Notes: generated by a model not told the origin, from the letters alone. DNA of 64,000 nt from Frigoribacterium sp. PhB24 (GCF_003755185.1 NZ_RKIC01000012.1:124001-188000); one strand, 5' to 3'; positions 1 to 9,289 are shown, numbered from the stretch's first letter. Numbers and translations are program-made.

Positions 1-1017
<1,017 letters not shown>

Positions 1018-1052
1018 TCATCGCCCCCTGGTGCGGCCGTCGTGGCCGACGC

Positions 1053-1058
1053 TAGTCT
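1053..1058 (+). promoter_or_regulatory. Probable -10 box TAGTCT of the GNAT gene
   Basis: TAGTCT lies about 57 bases upstream of the GTG start of the acetyltransferase gene, leaving room for a short leader. No convincing -35 box is seen. Confidence 0.35.
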
Positions 1059-1114
1059 GGTCGGCTGCCCTGCCGGGCGGCGGACGACGTCCCCGCCTCG
1101 ACCCCGGAGCCCCC

Positions 1115-2272
1115 GTGACCGACATCGTGATCGACGAGATCGTCGTGCCCAGCACCCTCGACCCTGACGCCGCCTCCGGGCCCGGGCCCGGCCCCGACCA
1201 CGCCGACCGCGTCGCCGCCTACGTCGAGGCGATCGCCCTCGAGAACGCCGTCCAGGCCGAGGTGCTCGGCTTCGGCGACCTCGACTTCGGCCCGGCCGAG
1301 CAGCTGCCGCAGTGGCACGACCCGTTCACGCAGCGTCGGCTGTTCGTCGTGCGGGCCGAGGGTCGCATCATCGGCCAGGCCACGTACGAGACCTTGTCCG
1401 ACCCGGCGGTCACGACCTGCTGGTCGTGGGTCGCCGTCGCCCCCGAGCACCGCCGCCGCGGTCTCGGCACAGCGCTGCTCGACCACGTCGAAGCCGTCGC
1501 CCGCGCCGCCGGCCGGACCGACGCGATCTCCTTCGTGGCCTCCGGCCAGGGCGTCGCAGCCGGCCAGGGCGTCGCCGCGGGCCCGGCCGCCGTCATCGCC
1601 CCGGCCGACCGCCTCGAGGCCTCGACCGGTCACGGGTGCGTGCCCCGCGCCTCCTCGGAGGTCCGGTTCGCGCTCTCGCGCGGCTACGCGCTCGGCCAGG
1701 TCGAGCGCATCAGCCGCCTCCCGCTGCCGGTGGACGAGGAGGCGCTGGCCACGATCCGCTCCGAGGCGCTCGCCGCGGCGGGTGACGAGTACCGCGTCCA
1801 CACGTGGTCGGGCCCCACGCCCCGGCGGTGGCAGTCCGACGTCGCGGCCATGGCGACCGCCCTGAGCACCGACGCACCGATGGGCGACGTGCCCGAGCCC
1901 GAGGACGTCTGGACCGTCGAACGCCTCGTCGAGGCCGAGCAGCGACGGGCCACGAGCGGGCGTGCATCGCTGACCGCAGCGGCCGAGCACGTGCCGACGG
2001 GCCGCCTCGTCGCGTGCTCCGACCTCGCGGTGCCCGACGACGCGTCGCGCCCCGCGATGCAGCAGATGACCCTCGTGCGACGGGAGCACCGCGGGCACCG
2101 GCTGGGCTGGCTGGTGAAGGTCGCCAACCTCGACCGTCTGGCCGCGGAGAAGCCGGGCCGCCCGGCCGTGCTGACCTTCAACGCCGAGGAGAACCGGCCC
2201 ATGCTCGCCGTCAACGAAGCCGTCGGGTTCGTGCCGATCGGCGTCGAAGGGGTGTGGCATCGGCTGCTGTGA
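1115..2272 (+). CDS. Tandem-GNAT acetyltransferase family protein
   Basis: A 385-residue protein with two GNAT folds. The first (about residues 70-165) has the acetyl-CoA motif VAPEHRRRGLGTAL; the second (about 310-385) has REHRGHRLGW followed by a typical C-terminal segment with NEAVGF. The two-domain layout resembles actinobacterial proteins related to mycothiol synthase and antibiotic acetyltransferases, but the substrate cannot be told. I chose the GTG at 1115 (MTDIVIDEIV) because the frame upstream overlaps the promoter and codes arginine-rich non-protein-like sequence. A linker contains the short duplication GQGVAAGQGVAAG. The gene ends in a 7-base tandem repeat that begins at the stop codon. 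Confidence 0.8.
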   Translation: MTDIVIDEIVVPSTLDPDAASGPGPGPDHADRVAAYVEAIALENAVQAEVLGFGDLDFGPAEQLPQWHDPFTQRRLFVVRAEGRIIGQATYETLSDPAVTTCWSWVAVAPEHRRRGLGTALLDHVEAVARAAGRTDAISFVASGQGVAAGQGVAAGPAAVIAPADRLEASTGHGCVPRASSEVRFALSRGYALGQVERISRLPLPVDEEALATIRSEALAAAGDEYRVHTWSGPTPRRWQSDVAAMATALSTDAPMGDVPEPEDVWTVERLVEAEQRRATSGRASLTAAAEHVPTGRLVACSDLAVPDDASRPAMQQMTLVRREHRGHRLGWLVKVANLDRLAAEKPGRPAVLTFNAEENRPMLAVNEAVGFVPIGVEGVWHRLL

Positions 2273-2298
2273 GCTGTGAGCTGTGAGCTGTGAGCTGT
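2271..2298 (+). repeat. Tandem repeat of GAGCTGT, four copies
   Basis: Four perfect 7-base units GAGCTGT run from 2271 to 2298, starting inside the stop codon of the GNAT gene. Such a short-unit array can change length by slippage. Because it starts at the stop codon, loss or gain of a unit would not change the protein. Confidence 0.85.
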
Positions 2299-2326
2299 GA
2301 CTTCGCGACCGACACGCGGCATGATG

Positions 2327-2362
2327 CCCGCGCCCGCGCCCGCGCCCGCACCCGCGCCCGCG
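2327..2362 (+). repeat. Tandem repeat of CCCGCG, six units
   Basis: Six 6-base units, five CCCGCG and one CCCGCA in fourth place. No coding role is seen. Confidence 0.8.
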
Positions 2363-2467
2363 TGTGCAGAACCCGACCGGCGGCGCGCCTCCTGGTGTGC
2401 ACAACCCGACATCGTCGCGACGACACGCCGCTCATGTCGGCCGGCGCCCGGCATGTCGAGGGCCCGT

Positions 2468-2510
2468 CGTCGCGATTTGCACACGGGGCGACAGGCACAC
2501 GGGGCGACAG
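2468..2510. repeat. Intergenic repeat family D, copy 1, with a 16-base duplication
   Basis: CGTCGCGATTTGCACA at 2468-2483 recurs exactly at 14294-14309. Upstream of both copies lies a related block with AACCCGACC, a GCGCCTCCT word and TGTGCACA followed by CCCGAC. In this copy the 16-base unit GCACACGGGGCGACAG is tandemly doubled (2479-2510). Both copies are in gaps between genes, so this is a small dispersed intergenic family. Confidence 0.65.
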
Positions 2511-2571
2511 GCACACGAGACGAGGGCGGCCGGCCAGGGGCGGCGGCGAGGCGGCGGCGCGGCGGGCCGGG

Positions 2572-3249
2572 TCAGGCGACGAAGTCGGCGCTGACCTCGG
2601 CGGTGACCTCGATGTCGTCGGGGTGCAGGTCGAACGTCGCGGGGCCGCCCGACGAGAACGTCGCGACGGCACGGGCGAGGCCGAACGTGCTGCCGCCGCC
2701 CGGAGCGCCCGGCCGCAACCCCTGCTCGAAGACCGACTGCAGCGTCGGCTGCCCGAGCCCGAGGGCCTCGGCGTAGTCGCCGGCCCGGGCGACGGCATCG
2801 GCGATCGCGGCGACCCGAACGGCCTTCTCGACCTCGGGACGGCGGGCGTGACTGAGCGACCACTCGATCCACTCGATGCCGACACCGGGTTCGAGGGCGA
2901 CGTCGCCCACCCACGACGCGAGCGCCTCGAAGTCGCTGAACCGTACGTCGACGGCGGCCCGGGTGCGGAATCGCACCACCGAGGAGGCGCGGGTCGCGTC
3001 GCCCCCGTCGCCCCGGTCGGTCGCCCCCTCGGTCACGATGGCGACCGTCACGCTCCGGGCACTCCACCAGGTGGCGGCCTCCTGCCGGCGCCACGCCGTG
3101 GCCTGCTCGGAGAGGCGGGAGTGCACCGCGACGGTGTCGCGGACGACCTTCTCGCGGTCGTCACCGTCGAAGCCCACGGTCAGGTGGACGACACCGCGCT
3201 CGGCACGGTGGCGGTGGGTGGCGGAACCGGACACCGAGAGCGTCGCCAT
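2572..3249 (-). CDS. SIMPL domain protein (DUF541)
   Basis: A 225-residue protein beginning MATLSVSGSATHRHRAERGVVHLTVGFDG, typical of the SIMPL (DUF541) fold, which usually starts with a short strand and SVSGxGxxxxxPDxAxV-like text. The middle has the family's pairing region with VEKAVRVAAIADAVARAGDYAEALGL and the C-terminus ends in VTAEVSADFVA, the repeated strand of the fold. There is no signal peptide, unlike many periplasmic relatives, so it is probably cytoplasmic. Members have varied, mostly unknown roles. The gene follows the esterase gene on the same strand. Confidence 0.8.
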   Translation of the reverse strand: MATLSVSGSATHRHRAERGVVHLTVGFDGDDREKVVRDTVAVHSRLSEQATAWRRQEAATWWSARSVTVAIVTEGATDRGDGGDATRASSVVRFRTRAAVDVRFSDFEALASWVGDVALEPGVGIEWIEWSLSHARRPEVEKAVRVAAIADAVARAGDYAEALGLGQPTLQSVFEQGLRPGAPGGGSTFGLARAVATFSSGGPATFDLHPDDIEVTAEVSADFVA

Positions 3250-3301
3250 CGCGCGCCTCCTTCGTTCGTCGGGTGGTGCGGGGCCGGGTCGGGGCCCGGG
3301 G

Positions 3302-4015
3302 TCAGTCGGCGGAGTCGGCCTCGCCGGGCGCCTCGGGTGCGTCGCCGTCGACCACCGAGGCGGCGGTCACCCGGCCGATGAACGCGTTGAGGTCGTCGAG
3401 CTCTTCTTGCGAGATGCCGTGGGCGAGGCCGGGGTAGACGGTCTGCTCGGCGTCGACGTGCGCCTCGAGCCAGGCCGAGGTGCGCTCGACCGCGTCGGTC
3501 GGGATGATCTGGTCGACGTCGCCCCGACCGTAGAAGACCGAGGGCCGGACGTCGGCCACGGCGTCGTCGCGTGCGGCGGCCCGTTCGAGCGCGGCGTCGT
3601 CACCCGCGGCGGGGACCACGAACCCGGCGAGCACGGCGGCGAACGCGAACCGGTCGGGCGCGTGCCGCACCAGCTGCAGCGAGAGCGAGCCGCCCTGCGA
3701 GAAGCCGAGCAGGCTGACGCTCGGGTGTCGGGTCGCCAGCGAGTCGAGCCAGGCCAGCACGGCCTCGGCCGCGTCGTCGACGGCGCCCGGGTCGGGCGCG
3801 CCGGGCGTCGAGAGCGGGTACCACGAGAAGCCGTCACCGTGGGGCAGGGGCGCCCGCAGCGAGGCCGCCACGAACTGCTGCGGCAGGTAGGGCGAGAGGC
3901 CGATCAGGTCGCCCTCGTGCGAGCCCACGCCGTGCAACAGCACGAGCAGCGGCCGCCCGTCACGTTCGGCCTCGACGGCGGACCACTGGACGAGGGACGG
4001 GTCGATCTGCACCAT
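3302..4015 (-). CDS. Alpha/beta hydrolase, phospholipase/carboxylesterase family
   Basis: A 237-residue cytoplasmic esterase-like enzyme. The fold starts with LLVLLHGVGSHEGDLIGL (about residues 23-40). The nucleophile is in GFSQGGSLS (about 104-112), the acid in YGRGDVDQIIP (about 165) and the histidine in GLAHGIS (about 198). This is the YpfH/carboxylesterase type 2 layout and length. The C-terminus is a short acidic tail. The ATG at 4015 lies 6 bases after a TAGGCT -10 box (4022-4027), which argues for a leaderless transcript and fixes the start. The SIMPL gene lies downstream and may be cotranscribed. Substrate is unknown. Confidence 0.85.
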   Translation of the reverse strand: MVQIDPSLVQWSAVEAERDGRPLLVLLHGVGSHEGDLIGLSPYLPQQFVAASLRAPLPHGDGFSWYPLSTPGAPDPGAVDDAAEAVLAWLDSLATRHPSVSLLGFSQGGSLSLQLVRHAPDRFAFAAVLAGFVVPAAGDDAALERAAARDDAVADVRPSVFYGRGDVDQIIPTDAVERTSAWLEAHVDAEQTVYPGLAHGISQEELDDLNAFIGRVTAASVVDGDAPEAPGEADSAD

Positions 4016-4021
4016 GGACCG

Positions 4022-4027
4022 AGCCTA
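4022..4027 (-). promoter_or_regulatory. -10 box TAGGCT of the esterase gene
   Basis: TAGGCT on the minus strand, 6 bases before the ATG at 4015, placing transcription start at the start codon. Confidence 0.5.
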
Positions 4028-4113
4028 GCGACGGGTGCCGACATCGGGGCCGGTGCTGTTCGCCCGTAGCGTCACGCCACACGATCCCACCGTCGAGCCG
4101 GTAAGAATGGCGC

Positions 4114-4662
4114 ATGAGCTCCGTGCGGACACCCGACCCCGACCCCAATCCCGGCTGGCTCTCGGAGGACGAGCTCTTCCAGGCGCGGCAACACCTGCCG
4201 ATCCTGTACGTCGAGGCCGTGCCCGTGCGCACCGACGGCATGGGGGTCGTGACCGAGGTCGGGGTGCTGCTCCGCGCCTCCGACGAGGGGTCGATCTCGC
4301 GCATGCTCGTCTCGGGCCGGGTGATGTACGGCGAGAGCCTGCGTACCGCCCTGTTCCGTCACCTCGAGAAGGACCTCGGCCCGATGGCGTTCCCGCAGCT
4401 GCCGCCGTCGCCGGTGCCGTTCCAGGTGGCCGAGTACTTCCCGCTGCCCGGTTCGTCGGTCTACACCGACCCGCGTCAGCACGCCGTGTCGCTCGCCTAC
4501 GTGGTGCCGGTCACCGGCACCTGCGACCCGAGGCAGGACGCCCTCGAGCTCACGTGGCTGACGCCGCACCAGGCGGCCTCCGACGAGGTCGCCGCCGAGA
4601 TGGAGGGCGGCCGCGGCACCCTGCTGCGCAGCGCCCTCGCCTCCGTCGGGGCCCTGCACTAG
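4114..4662 (+). CDS. NUDIX-fold DUF4916 protein
   Basis: A 182-residue protein whose central and C-terminal text (PILYVEAVPVRTDGMGVVTEVGVLL, GESLRTALFRHLEKDLGP, and VSLAYVVPVTG) matches the actinobacterial DUF4916 family, which has a NUDIX-like fold. The classical NUDIX box GX5EX7REUXEEXGU is only partly kept (GESLRTALFRHLEKDLG has E at the RE position region replaced), so hydrolase activity is not assured. The ATG at 4114 follows a TAAGAA-like -10 (4102-4107) by 6 bases, suggesting a leaderless mRNA. It stands alone, divergent from the esterase. Confidence 0.75.
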   Translation: MSSVRTPDPDPNPGWLSEDELFQARQHLPILYVEAVPVRTDGMGVVTEVGVLLRASDEGSISRMLVSGRVMYGESLRTALFRHLEKDLGPMAFPQLPPSPVPFQVAEYFPLPGSSVYTDPRQHAVSLAYVVPVTGTCDPRQDALELTWLTPHQAASDEVAAEMEGGRGTLLRSALASVGALH

Positions 4663-4672
4663 CCGCCGGACG

Positions 4673-4738
4673 CAACACCCCCGAAGCGGCGTGACGCCCT
4701 GCCATCGCGGGGTGTCTCGCCGGTTCGGGGGTGTCGCC
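4673..4738. repeat. Long palindrome, family C, copy 1
   Basis: An imperfect palindrome: ACACCCCCGAA at the left end pairs with TTCGGGGGTGT at the right, and the inner arms (GCGGCGTGACGCCC against GGGTGTCTCGCCG) also pair. A near copy is at 5741-5810. It sits after the DUF4916 stop and before the AbiEi-type gene, so it could end the upstream transcript. Confidence 0.65.
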
Positions 4739-4804
4739 CAGCACTTCTCCACAGGCGAGGAGGCGCGAGCCGCGTCCCTGGCGGCGCTCCGCCAGGCTGG
4801 ACCG

Positions 4805-5728
4805 ATGCGTGACACGTCAGGCCTGCTCATCCGTCGTTCCCGGCTCGTCGCCGACGGCGTGGATGCCTCGTCCATCGAGCGGGACGCGCGACGTGGCCTC
4901 GCGGTGAGGCTCGCCCCCGGCGTGTACGTCCGGACGGACGACTGGCGGTCGCTCGGTGCCGCGTCGCAGCACACCGCCCGCGTGCACGCGGTGCTGCCCC
5001 GGCTCGGACCTCACGCCGTCGTCTCGCACGAGTCCGCCCTCGCCGTTCGGGGGTTTCCGCTGCTGGGCGATTGGCCTCGAAGGGTGCACGTCGTGGCACG
5101 TCGGCGCGCTCGCGACAAGGTGACCGGATCTGTTCACCAGCACGCGGCGCCCCTCGGCGACAGCGAGATCGACACGGTCGACGGGCTGCCGGTGGTGGGT
5201 GCCGCCCGCGCGGCCATCGACAGCGTGCGCCGGCGCGACCTGCGCGGGGCGACCGTCGTGCTCGACCACGGGCTGCACGAGGGCGCGTACGACCGGTCCG
5301 CGCTCGAGGCCGCCCTGGCTGCACGGCCCGGGGTGCCCGGGTGCCGACGGGCGGCGGTCGCGGTCGCCTTCGCCGATGAGCGGTCCGAGTCGCCGGGTGA
5401 GTCGCTGAGCCGGGCGGGCATGAGGGCTGCCGGGCTCACGGGGCCCGAGTTGCAGGCCCGGTTCCCGGCGACGGGCCCCCTCATCGGCTTCGTGGACTTC
5501 TGGTGGCCGCAGTTCGGCATCATCGGCGAGTTCGACGGCGAGGTGAAGTACCGCGATGAACGGATGCGGGCCGGGCGCAGCCCCGAGCAGGTCGTGATCG
5601 ACGAGAAGCGGCGCGAGGACGATCTGCGGGCGCTGCCCGGCGTTCACACCGTCGTCCGATGGACCTGGGGCGACGCCTTGCGTGCCGAGCCCATGGTGCG
5701 GGCCCTCGCCCGTGCCGGGGTGCGCTGA
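4805..5728 (+). CDS. AbiEi-type antitoxin domain protein with DUF559-like C-terminus
   Basis: A 307-residue protein. The N-terminus (about 1-60: LIRRSRLVADGVDASSIERDARRGLAVRLAPGVYV) is the winged-helix region of type IV AbiEi antitoxin-like regulators. The C-terminus (about 225-305: IGFVDFWWPQFGIIGEFDGEVKY, then VIDEKRREDDLRA and VVRWTWGD) has the D...E.D.K pattern of Vsr/DUF559-like PD-(D/E)xK nucleases. No AbiEii toxin gene lies beside it, as is usual for these solitary actinobacterial proteins. I chose the ATG at 4805; the frame upstream runs through the family C palindrome. Whether the nuclease-like domain cuts DNA is unknown. Confidence 0.7.
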   Translation: MRDTSGLLIRRSRLVADGVDASSIERDARRGLAVRLAPGVYVRTDDWRSLGAASQHTARVHAVLPRLGPHAVVSHESALAVRGFPLLGDWPRRVHVVARRRARDKVTGSVHQHAAPLGDSEIDTVDGLPVVGAARAAIDSVRRRDLRGATVVLDHGLHEGAYDRSALEAALAARPGVPGCRRAAVAVAFADERSESPGESLSRAGMRAAGLTGPELQARFPATGPLIGFVDFWWPQFGIIGEFDGEVKYRDERMRAGRSPEQVVIDEKRREDDLRALPGVHTVVRWTWGDALRAEPMVRALARAGVR

Positions 5729-5740
5729 TGTGGGTGGCAG

Positions 5741-5810
5741 CGCAACACCCCCGACCCGGCGTCACACCCTCGGATCAGAGGGTGTCACGCCAGGTCGGGG
5801 GTGTGGCAGC
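5741..5810. terminator. Long palindrome, family C, copy 2, between convergent genes
   Basis: Arms of about 28 bases: ACACCCCCGACCCGGCGTCA pairs with the right arm TGTCACGCCAGGTCGGGGGT, and inner ACACCCT pairs with AGGGTGT around the loop CGGATCAG. It lies between the rightward AbiEi-type gene and the leftward helicase gene, the place for a bidirectional terminator. Related to the palindrome at 4673-4738. Confidence 0.65.
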
Positions 5811-5818
5811 GGGTCGGG

Positions 5819-7708
5819 TCAGCGACCGCCGCGCTGGCCTCCGCCGGTGCGGGCCTTGCCGCCGACGAGGCCGCCGACCTTGAGCGAGCCGGGACGGCCG
5901 CCCTCGGACGAGGCGCGGCGTCCGCCGCTGCGCTGGCCGTCACGCTGGCCGCCCTCGCGCGAGCCGCCGAGGGACGCGGCGAACTCGGCCTGGTCGTTGC
6001 GGACCGCGTTGGTGCGGCTCTGGCCGCCGTCGCTCTGGGTGCCGCTGCTCTGGGCGCGGCGGCCGGTCTGGCGGGTGCCGCGGGTCTCGTCACGAGCACC
6101 GTCACGAGCGCCACGGGCGTCGTCGCGGACGGGCGTGGACGAACCACGGCCCGACTCGGTCGAGTAGAAGGTCGAGGCGCCACCGCGGGGAGCGGCGTCG
6201 CGGCGCGAGCCGCCGTCGCGGCCACCCTGACGGCCACCGTCACGCGAGCCGGCCGAGCGACCTGCGCCGGCACCTGCGCCGGCACCGGCGCGACCGGCGT
6301 CGGAACCGCGACCCGCGCCTCCTTGGCCGGGACGGCCCGAACGGTCCTGGCGGGCGATCGGGTTGCCCTGCGAGTCCTGGCGGGCGGCGCGCTTGCGCTG
6401 GGCGTTGGCGCCCTGCGAGCGTCCGCCGCCACCCTGCTGCTGCTGGACGGCAGCCTTGGGCGAGGGCTTGACGTAGGCGGCGACCTGGCCGACGAGGGCG
6501 TCGACCTCGGGCGAGTTCGGCGTCACGGCGGTGATGGTCGGGCGGATGTCGGCCTTCTTCATGAGCTGGGCGACGTCGCGCTTCTGGCTGGGGATGACGA
6601 GGGTGACGACGTCGCCCTCGGCCCCGGCGCGGGCGGTGCGGCCCGAGCGGTGCAGGTAGGCCTTGTGCTCGGTCGGCGGGTCGACGTGGATGACCAGCTC
6701 GATGTCGTCGACGTGCACGCCACGGGCGGCGACGTCGGTGGCGACGAGGACGCGGGCGGAGCCGTCCTGGAAAGCGGCGAGGTTGCGGTCACGCTGCGGC
6801 TGCGAGAGGTTGCCGTGCAGGTCGACCGAGGGGATGCCCGACTCGGTCAGCTTCTTGGCGAGCTTCTTCGCGTGGTGCTTGGTGCGCATGAAGAGGATGC
6901 GGCGGCCCTGGCCGCTCGCGAGTTTCTGGATCAGCGCGTTCTTGCTGTCGACGTCGGGCGTCTCGAAGACGTGGTGGGTCATCTTGGCGACGGGCGAGTT
7001 GGCCTCGTCGACCGAGTGCAGCACCTCGTTGTGGAGGAACTGCTTGACCAGCTTGTCCACGCCGTTGTCGAGGGTGGCGCTGAAGAGCAGGCGCTGGCCG
7101 TCGTTCGGGGTGGCCTTGAGGATGCGCGTGACGCCGGGCAGGAAGCCCAGGTCGGCCATGTGGTCGGCCTCGTCGAGCACGGTGATCTCGATGGCGTCGA
7201 GCTTGACGAAGCCCTGCTTCATGAGGTCTTCGAGGCGGCCGGGGCAGGCGATGATGATGTCGACGCCGGCCTTGAGGGCCTGCACCTGACGGTTCTGCGA
7301 CACGCCGCCGAAGATCGTGGTGGTACGCATGCCGTAGGCCTCGGCGAGCGGGGCGAGCACGGCGTCGATCTGCGTGGCGAGCTCGCGGGTGGGGGCGAGC
7401 ACGAGGCCGAGGGGACGGCCGGCGCGGCGGTTGCCGCCGGCGAGCTTGCCGCCCAGGCGCGCGGCCATCGGGATCGAGAAGGCGAGGGTCTTGCCCGAGC
7501 CGGTCTTGCCGCGGCCGAGGACGTCGCGGCCGGCGAGGGTGTCGGGCAGCGTGTCGACCTGGATCGGGAACGCGGTGGTCTTGCCTTCTGCGGCCAGGGA
7601 CTTCACGATCGGGGCGGGCACGCCCAGCGAGCTGAAGGTGACGGCGTCGGCCGTCTCGTCGACGGTCGTGGCGTCGGTGTTCTCGGAGTCGAGGGTGTTC
7701 GTTGACAT
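5819..7708 (-). CDS. DEAD-box ATP-dependent RNA helicase
   Basis: A 629-residue helicase counted from MSTNTLDSENT. Motifs in order: Q motif FSSLGVPAPIVKSLAAEGKT with FPIQ, Walker A GKTGSGKT, PTRELATQ, GG/CPGR (IIACPGRLEDL), VLDEADHMADLGF (DEAD), SAT in LLFSATLDN, then VLVATDVAARGVHV and HRSGRTAR. The C-terminal 210 residues are Gly/Arg/Ser-rich (RG-type tail), giving RNA contact. This is the RhlE/DeaD-like class acting on structured RNA and ribosome assembly. An in-frame ATG 7 codons upstream exists; I prefer MSTN because of the AAAGGTG ribosome site just before it. The upstream leader is long. Confidence 0.9.
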   Translation of the reverse strand: MSTNTLDSENTDATTVDETADAVTFSSLGVPAPIVKSLAAEGKTTAFPIQVDTLPDTLAGRDVLGRGKTGSGKTLAFSIPMAARLGGKLAGGNRRAGRPLGLVLAPTRELATQIDAVLAPLAEAYGMRTTTIFGGVSQNRQVQALKAGVDIIIACPGRLEDLMKQGFVKLDAIEITVLDEADHMADLGFLPGVTRILKATPNDGQRLLFSATLDNGVDKLVKQFLHNEVLHSVDEANSPVAKMTHHVFETPDVDSKNALIQKLASGQGRRILFMRTKHHAKKLAKKLTESGIPSVDLHGNLSQPQRDRNLAAFQDGSARVLVATDVAARGVHVDDIELVIHVDPPTEHKAYLHRSGRTARAGAEGDVVTLVIPSQKRDVAQLMKKADIRPTITAVTPNSPEVDALVGQVAAYVKPSPKAAVQQQQGGGGRSQGANAQRKRAARQDSQGNPIARQDRSGRPGQGGAGRGSDAGRAGAGAGAGAGRSAGSRDGGRQGGRDGGSRRDAAPRGGASTFYSTESGRGSSTPVRDDARGARDGARDETRGTRQTGRRAQSSGTQSDGGQSRTNAVRNDQAEFAASLGGSREGGQRDGQRSGGRRASSEGGRPGSLKVGGLVGGKARTGGGQRGGR

Positions 7709-8113
7709 GTGGTGCACCTTTCGGGGCATCGGTGTCGAGCCGGGCCGAGGCTGCCAGCACGTCGCGGTGTCACGTTCGGGGACGTGCTCGCACGAGGGCG
7801 GGGCAGTGCCGGGAGAACGGCTGTCGTAGCCGGGCTCGAGGTGTGGCGACGGTGCAGGTGTGCACGATCGTTTCGCCGCAGAGTGAGCTTCGCGCGCCTG
7901 CTGGTCTGCCTGGGTGTGTGCCAGGGCGGAGAGGCGGTGAGGGGCGTGCTACGACGCAGGGAGCCGATCGGGCCGGCTCGCAAGTACCTCCAGCGTAGCG
8001 GCTGGGGCGCGAAAACGCGACGGGTCGTGGTTGGCTGGTCGTCGGGGGCGCGGGAGCGTGACCCCGGGGGCGCGGATCGTCGTCCTCCCTGCACGTCCGG
8101 AAGGCACCGACCC
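7709..8113. other. Divergent intergenic region with long helicase leader
   Basis: About 400 bases between the leftward helicase gene and the rightward lipoprotein gene. On the minus strand a TACGCT -10 box occurs at 7992-7997, which would give the helicase mRNA a leader of about 275 bases. Long structured leaders are known for cold-induced DEAD-box helicase genes; here that is an inference. A GGAAGG ribosome site precedes the lipoprotein ATG. I see no open gene. Confidence 0.45.
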
Positions 8114-8440
8114 ATGCGAGCATCGACAGTCCTCTCTGCCCTCATCAGCGCCTCCGTCCTGACGGTGGGCCTGGCGGGTTGCTCCGCCTCGGTGAACACG
8201 ACCGTGTCGGCGGACAAGTTCGCCACGACCGTCGCCGACGCGCTGGAGGAGGAGGTCGGTACCCGTCCCGACGTCGACTGCGGTGACGAGGCCGTCGCGG
8301 TCGTCGACGAGGCCGAGGTCCACTGCGACGTCAACACCCCCGGTTACGACGTCGTCTACGACTCCACATCGGTGATCAGCACCGACGACGGCAAGGACTA
8401 CTCGGTGGCGGTCACCGTCGACTCCGAGCCCAAGGGCTGA
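8114..8440 (+). CDS. DUF4333 lipoprotein
   Basis: A 108-residue exported lipoprotein. The signal peptide MRASTVLSALISASVLTVGLAGC ends in the lipobox LAGC (Cys about residue 23). The mature part has the DUF4333 pattern: a helix KFATTVADALEEEVGTRPDVDC, then VHCDVN with the second cysteine, and ends in YSVAVTVDSEPKG. These cell-envelope proteins of actinobacteria have no known function. GGAAGG upstream supports the start. Confidence 0.8.
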   Translation: MRASTVLSALISASVLTVGLAGCSASVNTTVSADKFATTVADALEEEVGTRPDVDCGDEAVAVVDEAEVHCDVNTPGYDVVYDSTSVISTDDGKDYSVAVTVDSEPKG

Positions 8441-8519
8441 CCGGCAGCGGCGTGCCTCGGGCCCCTCGTCTCCGGCGGGTGCGTCTCGGGCCTCTCGCCC
8501 CGGCGGGCGCGGGTGCGCT

Positions 8520-9182
8520 TCAGGCCGCGCGACCGTACCGTTCGCCGACGGGGATCTCGACCGTGACCGTGTTGCCCGGCTGCGCGAGCGGGCAGGCCCA
8601 GGCCGGGTCGTAGGCGCAGCTCGGGTTGTAGGCGAAGTTGAAGTCGAGCACGATCGTGCCGGGTTCGCCTCCGGCGCCGAGGTCGGCTCCCTTGACCGAG
8701 TCGATCAGGTAGCGGCCGCCGCCGTAGGTGCCGCCGGGCTTGCCGGCCAGTGCGTCCTTGACCGGGATGAACAGACCGCCGGCGTACTGCGTCAGCTTCC
8801 ACACGTCGAGCCTGCCGACGCCGGGCACGTCGACCATGCCGACCAGGTCGAACAGTACGTCGCCGTCGGTACCGGTCTCGACCACCATGCGGCGGGGCTC
8901 TGCGGGCTCGACCGCCACCTCGAAGCGCCAGGCCGGGTCGTACGGCTTCGTCGGCAGTCCCGTGAAGTCCGGGCGGTCCTCGGGCAGCAACGGCGTCGAG
9001 GGGTGCGTCGAGAACAGCTCGTCGCGGGTGCGCCGCCAGAGGTCGTGCGCCGCCGCCAGGTCGGTGGCCTCGCGCACGTCGCGATACAGGCCGTGGATCG
9101 TCCGGCGCCAGGACGCGATGTCGAGGGCGCCCTGGGCGGGCGTCGTGGCAGAGGACGAGGAGGCGCGGGTCGGGTCGGTCAC
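8520..9182 (-). CDS. DUF1684 domain protein
   Basis: A 220-residue cytoplasmic protein. Typical DUF1684 segments are LPTKPYDPAWRFEV, GRLDVWKLTQYAGGLFIPVKDAL, GTYGGGRYLIDSVKG and the C-terminal VLDFNFAYNPSCAYDPAWACPLAQPGNTV (CAYxxxWxCPLAP is the diagnostic stretch). Family role is unknown. A GTG at 9191 is also in frame, but a TACGGT -10 box at 9190-9195 overlaps it and lies 7 bases before the GTG at 9182 (VTDPTRASS), so I take 9182 as a leaderless start. Confidence 0.85.
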   Translation of the reverse strand: MTDPTRASSSSATTPAQGALDIASWRRTIHGLYRDVREATDLAAAHDLWRRTRDELFSTHPSTPLLPEDRPDFTGLPTKPYDPAWRFEVAVEPAEPRRMVVETGTDGDVLFDLVGMVDVPGVGRLDVWKLTQYAGGLFIPVKDALAGKPGGTYGGGRYLIDSVKGADLGAGGEPGTIVLDFNFAYNPSCAYDPAWACPLAQPGNTVTVEIPVGERYGRAA

Positions 9183-9289
9183 CCCTGCCACCGTACGCAG
9201 GCGGTCACCGCCGCGCCCGTGGCTCCCTCACAGGTGGGTCGATCGTCCACAGCCCCTCGGCCGTGCCGCGGCCGCCGGCGACCCGTGGC

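Larger units (their letters stand above)
2273..2571. other. Gene-free interval rich in repeats
   Basis: About 300 bases between the convergent GNAT and SIMPL genes. It holds the GAGCTGT array, a second array of six CCCGCG-type units at 2327-2362 (one unit is CCCGCA), a copy of the dispersed GGAGGCGCG word at 2384-2392, and a 16-base tandem duplication at 2479-2494 and 2495-2510. A block including CGTCGCGATTTGCACA (2468-2483) is repeated at 14294-14309. I see no gene here. Confidence 0.7.

Noticed and set aside
4805-5728. An active type IV toxin-antitoxin pair
   Set aside because: Only the AbiEi-like half is present; no AbiEii nucleotidyltransferase gene is adjacent.
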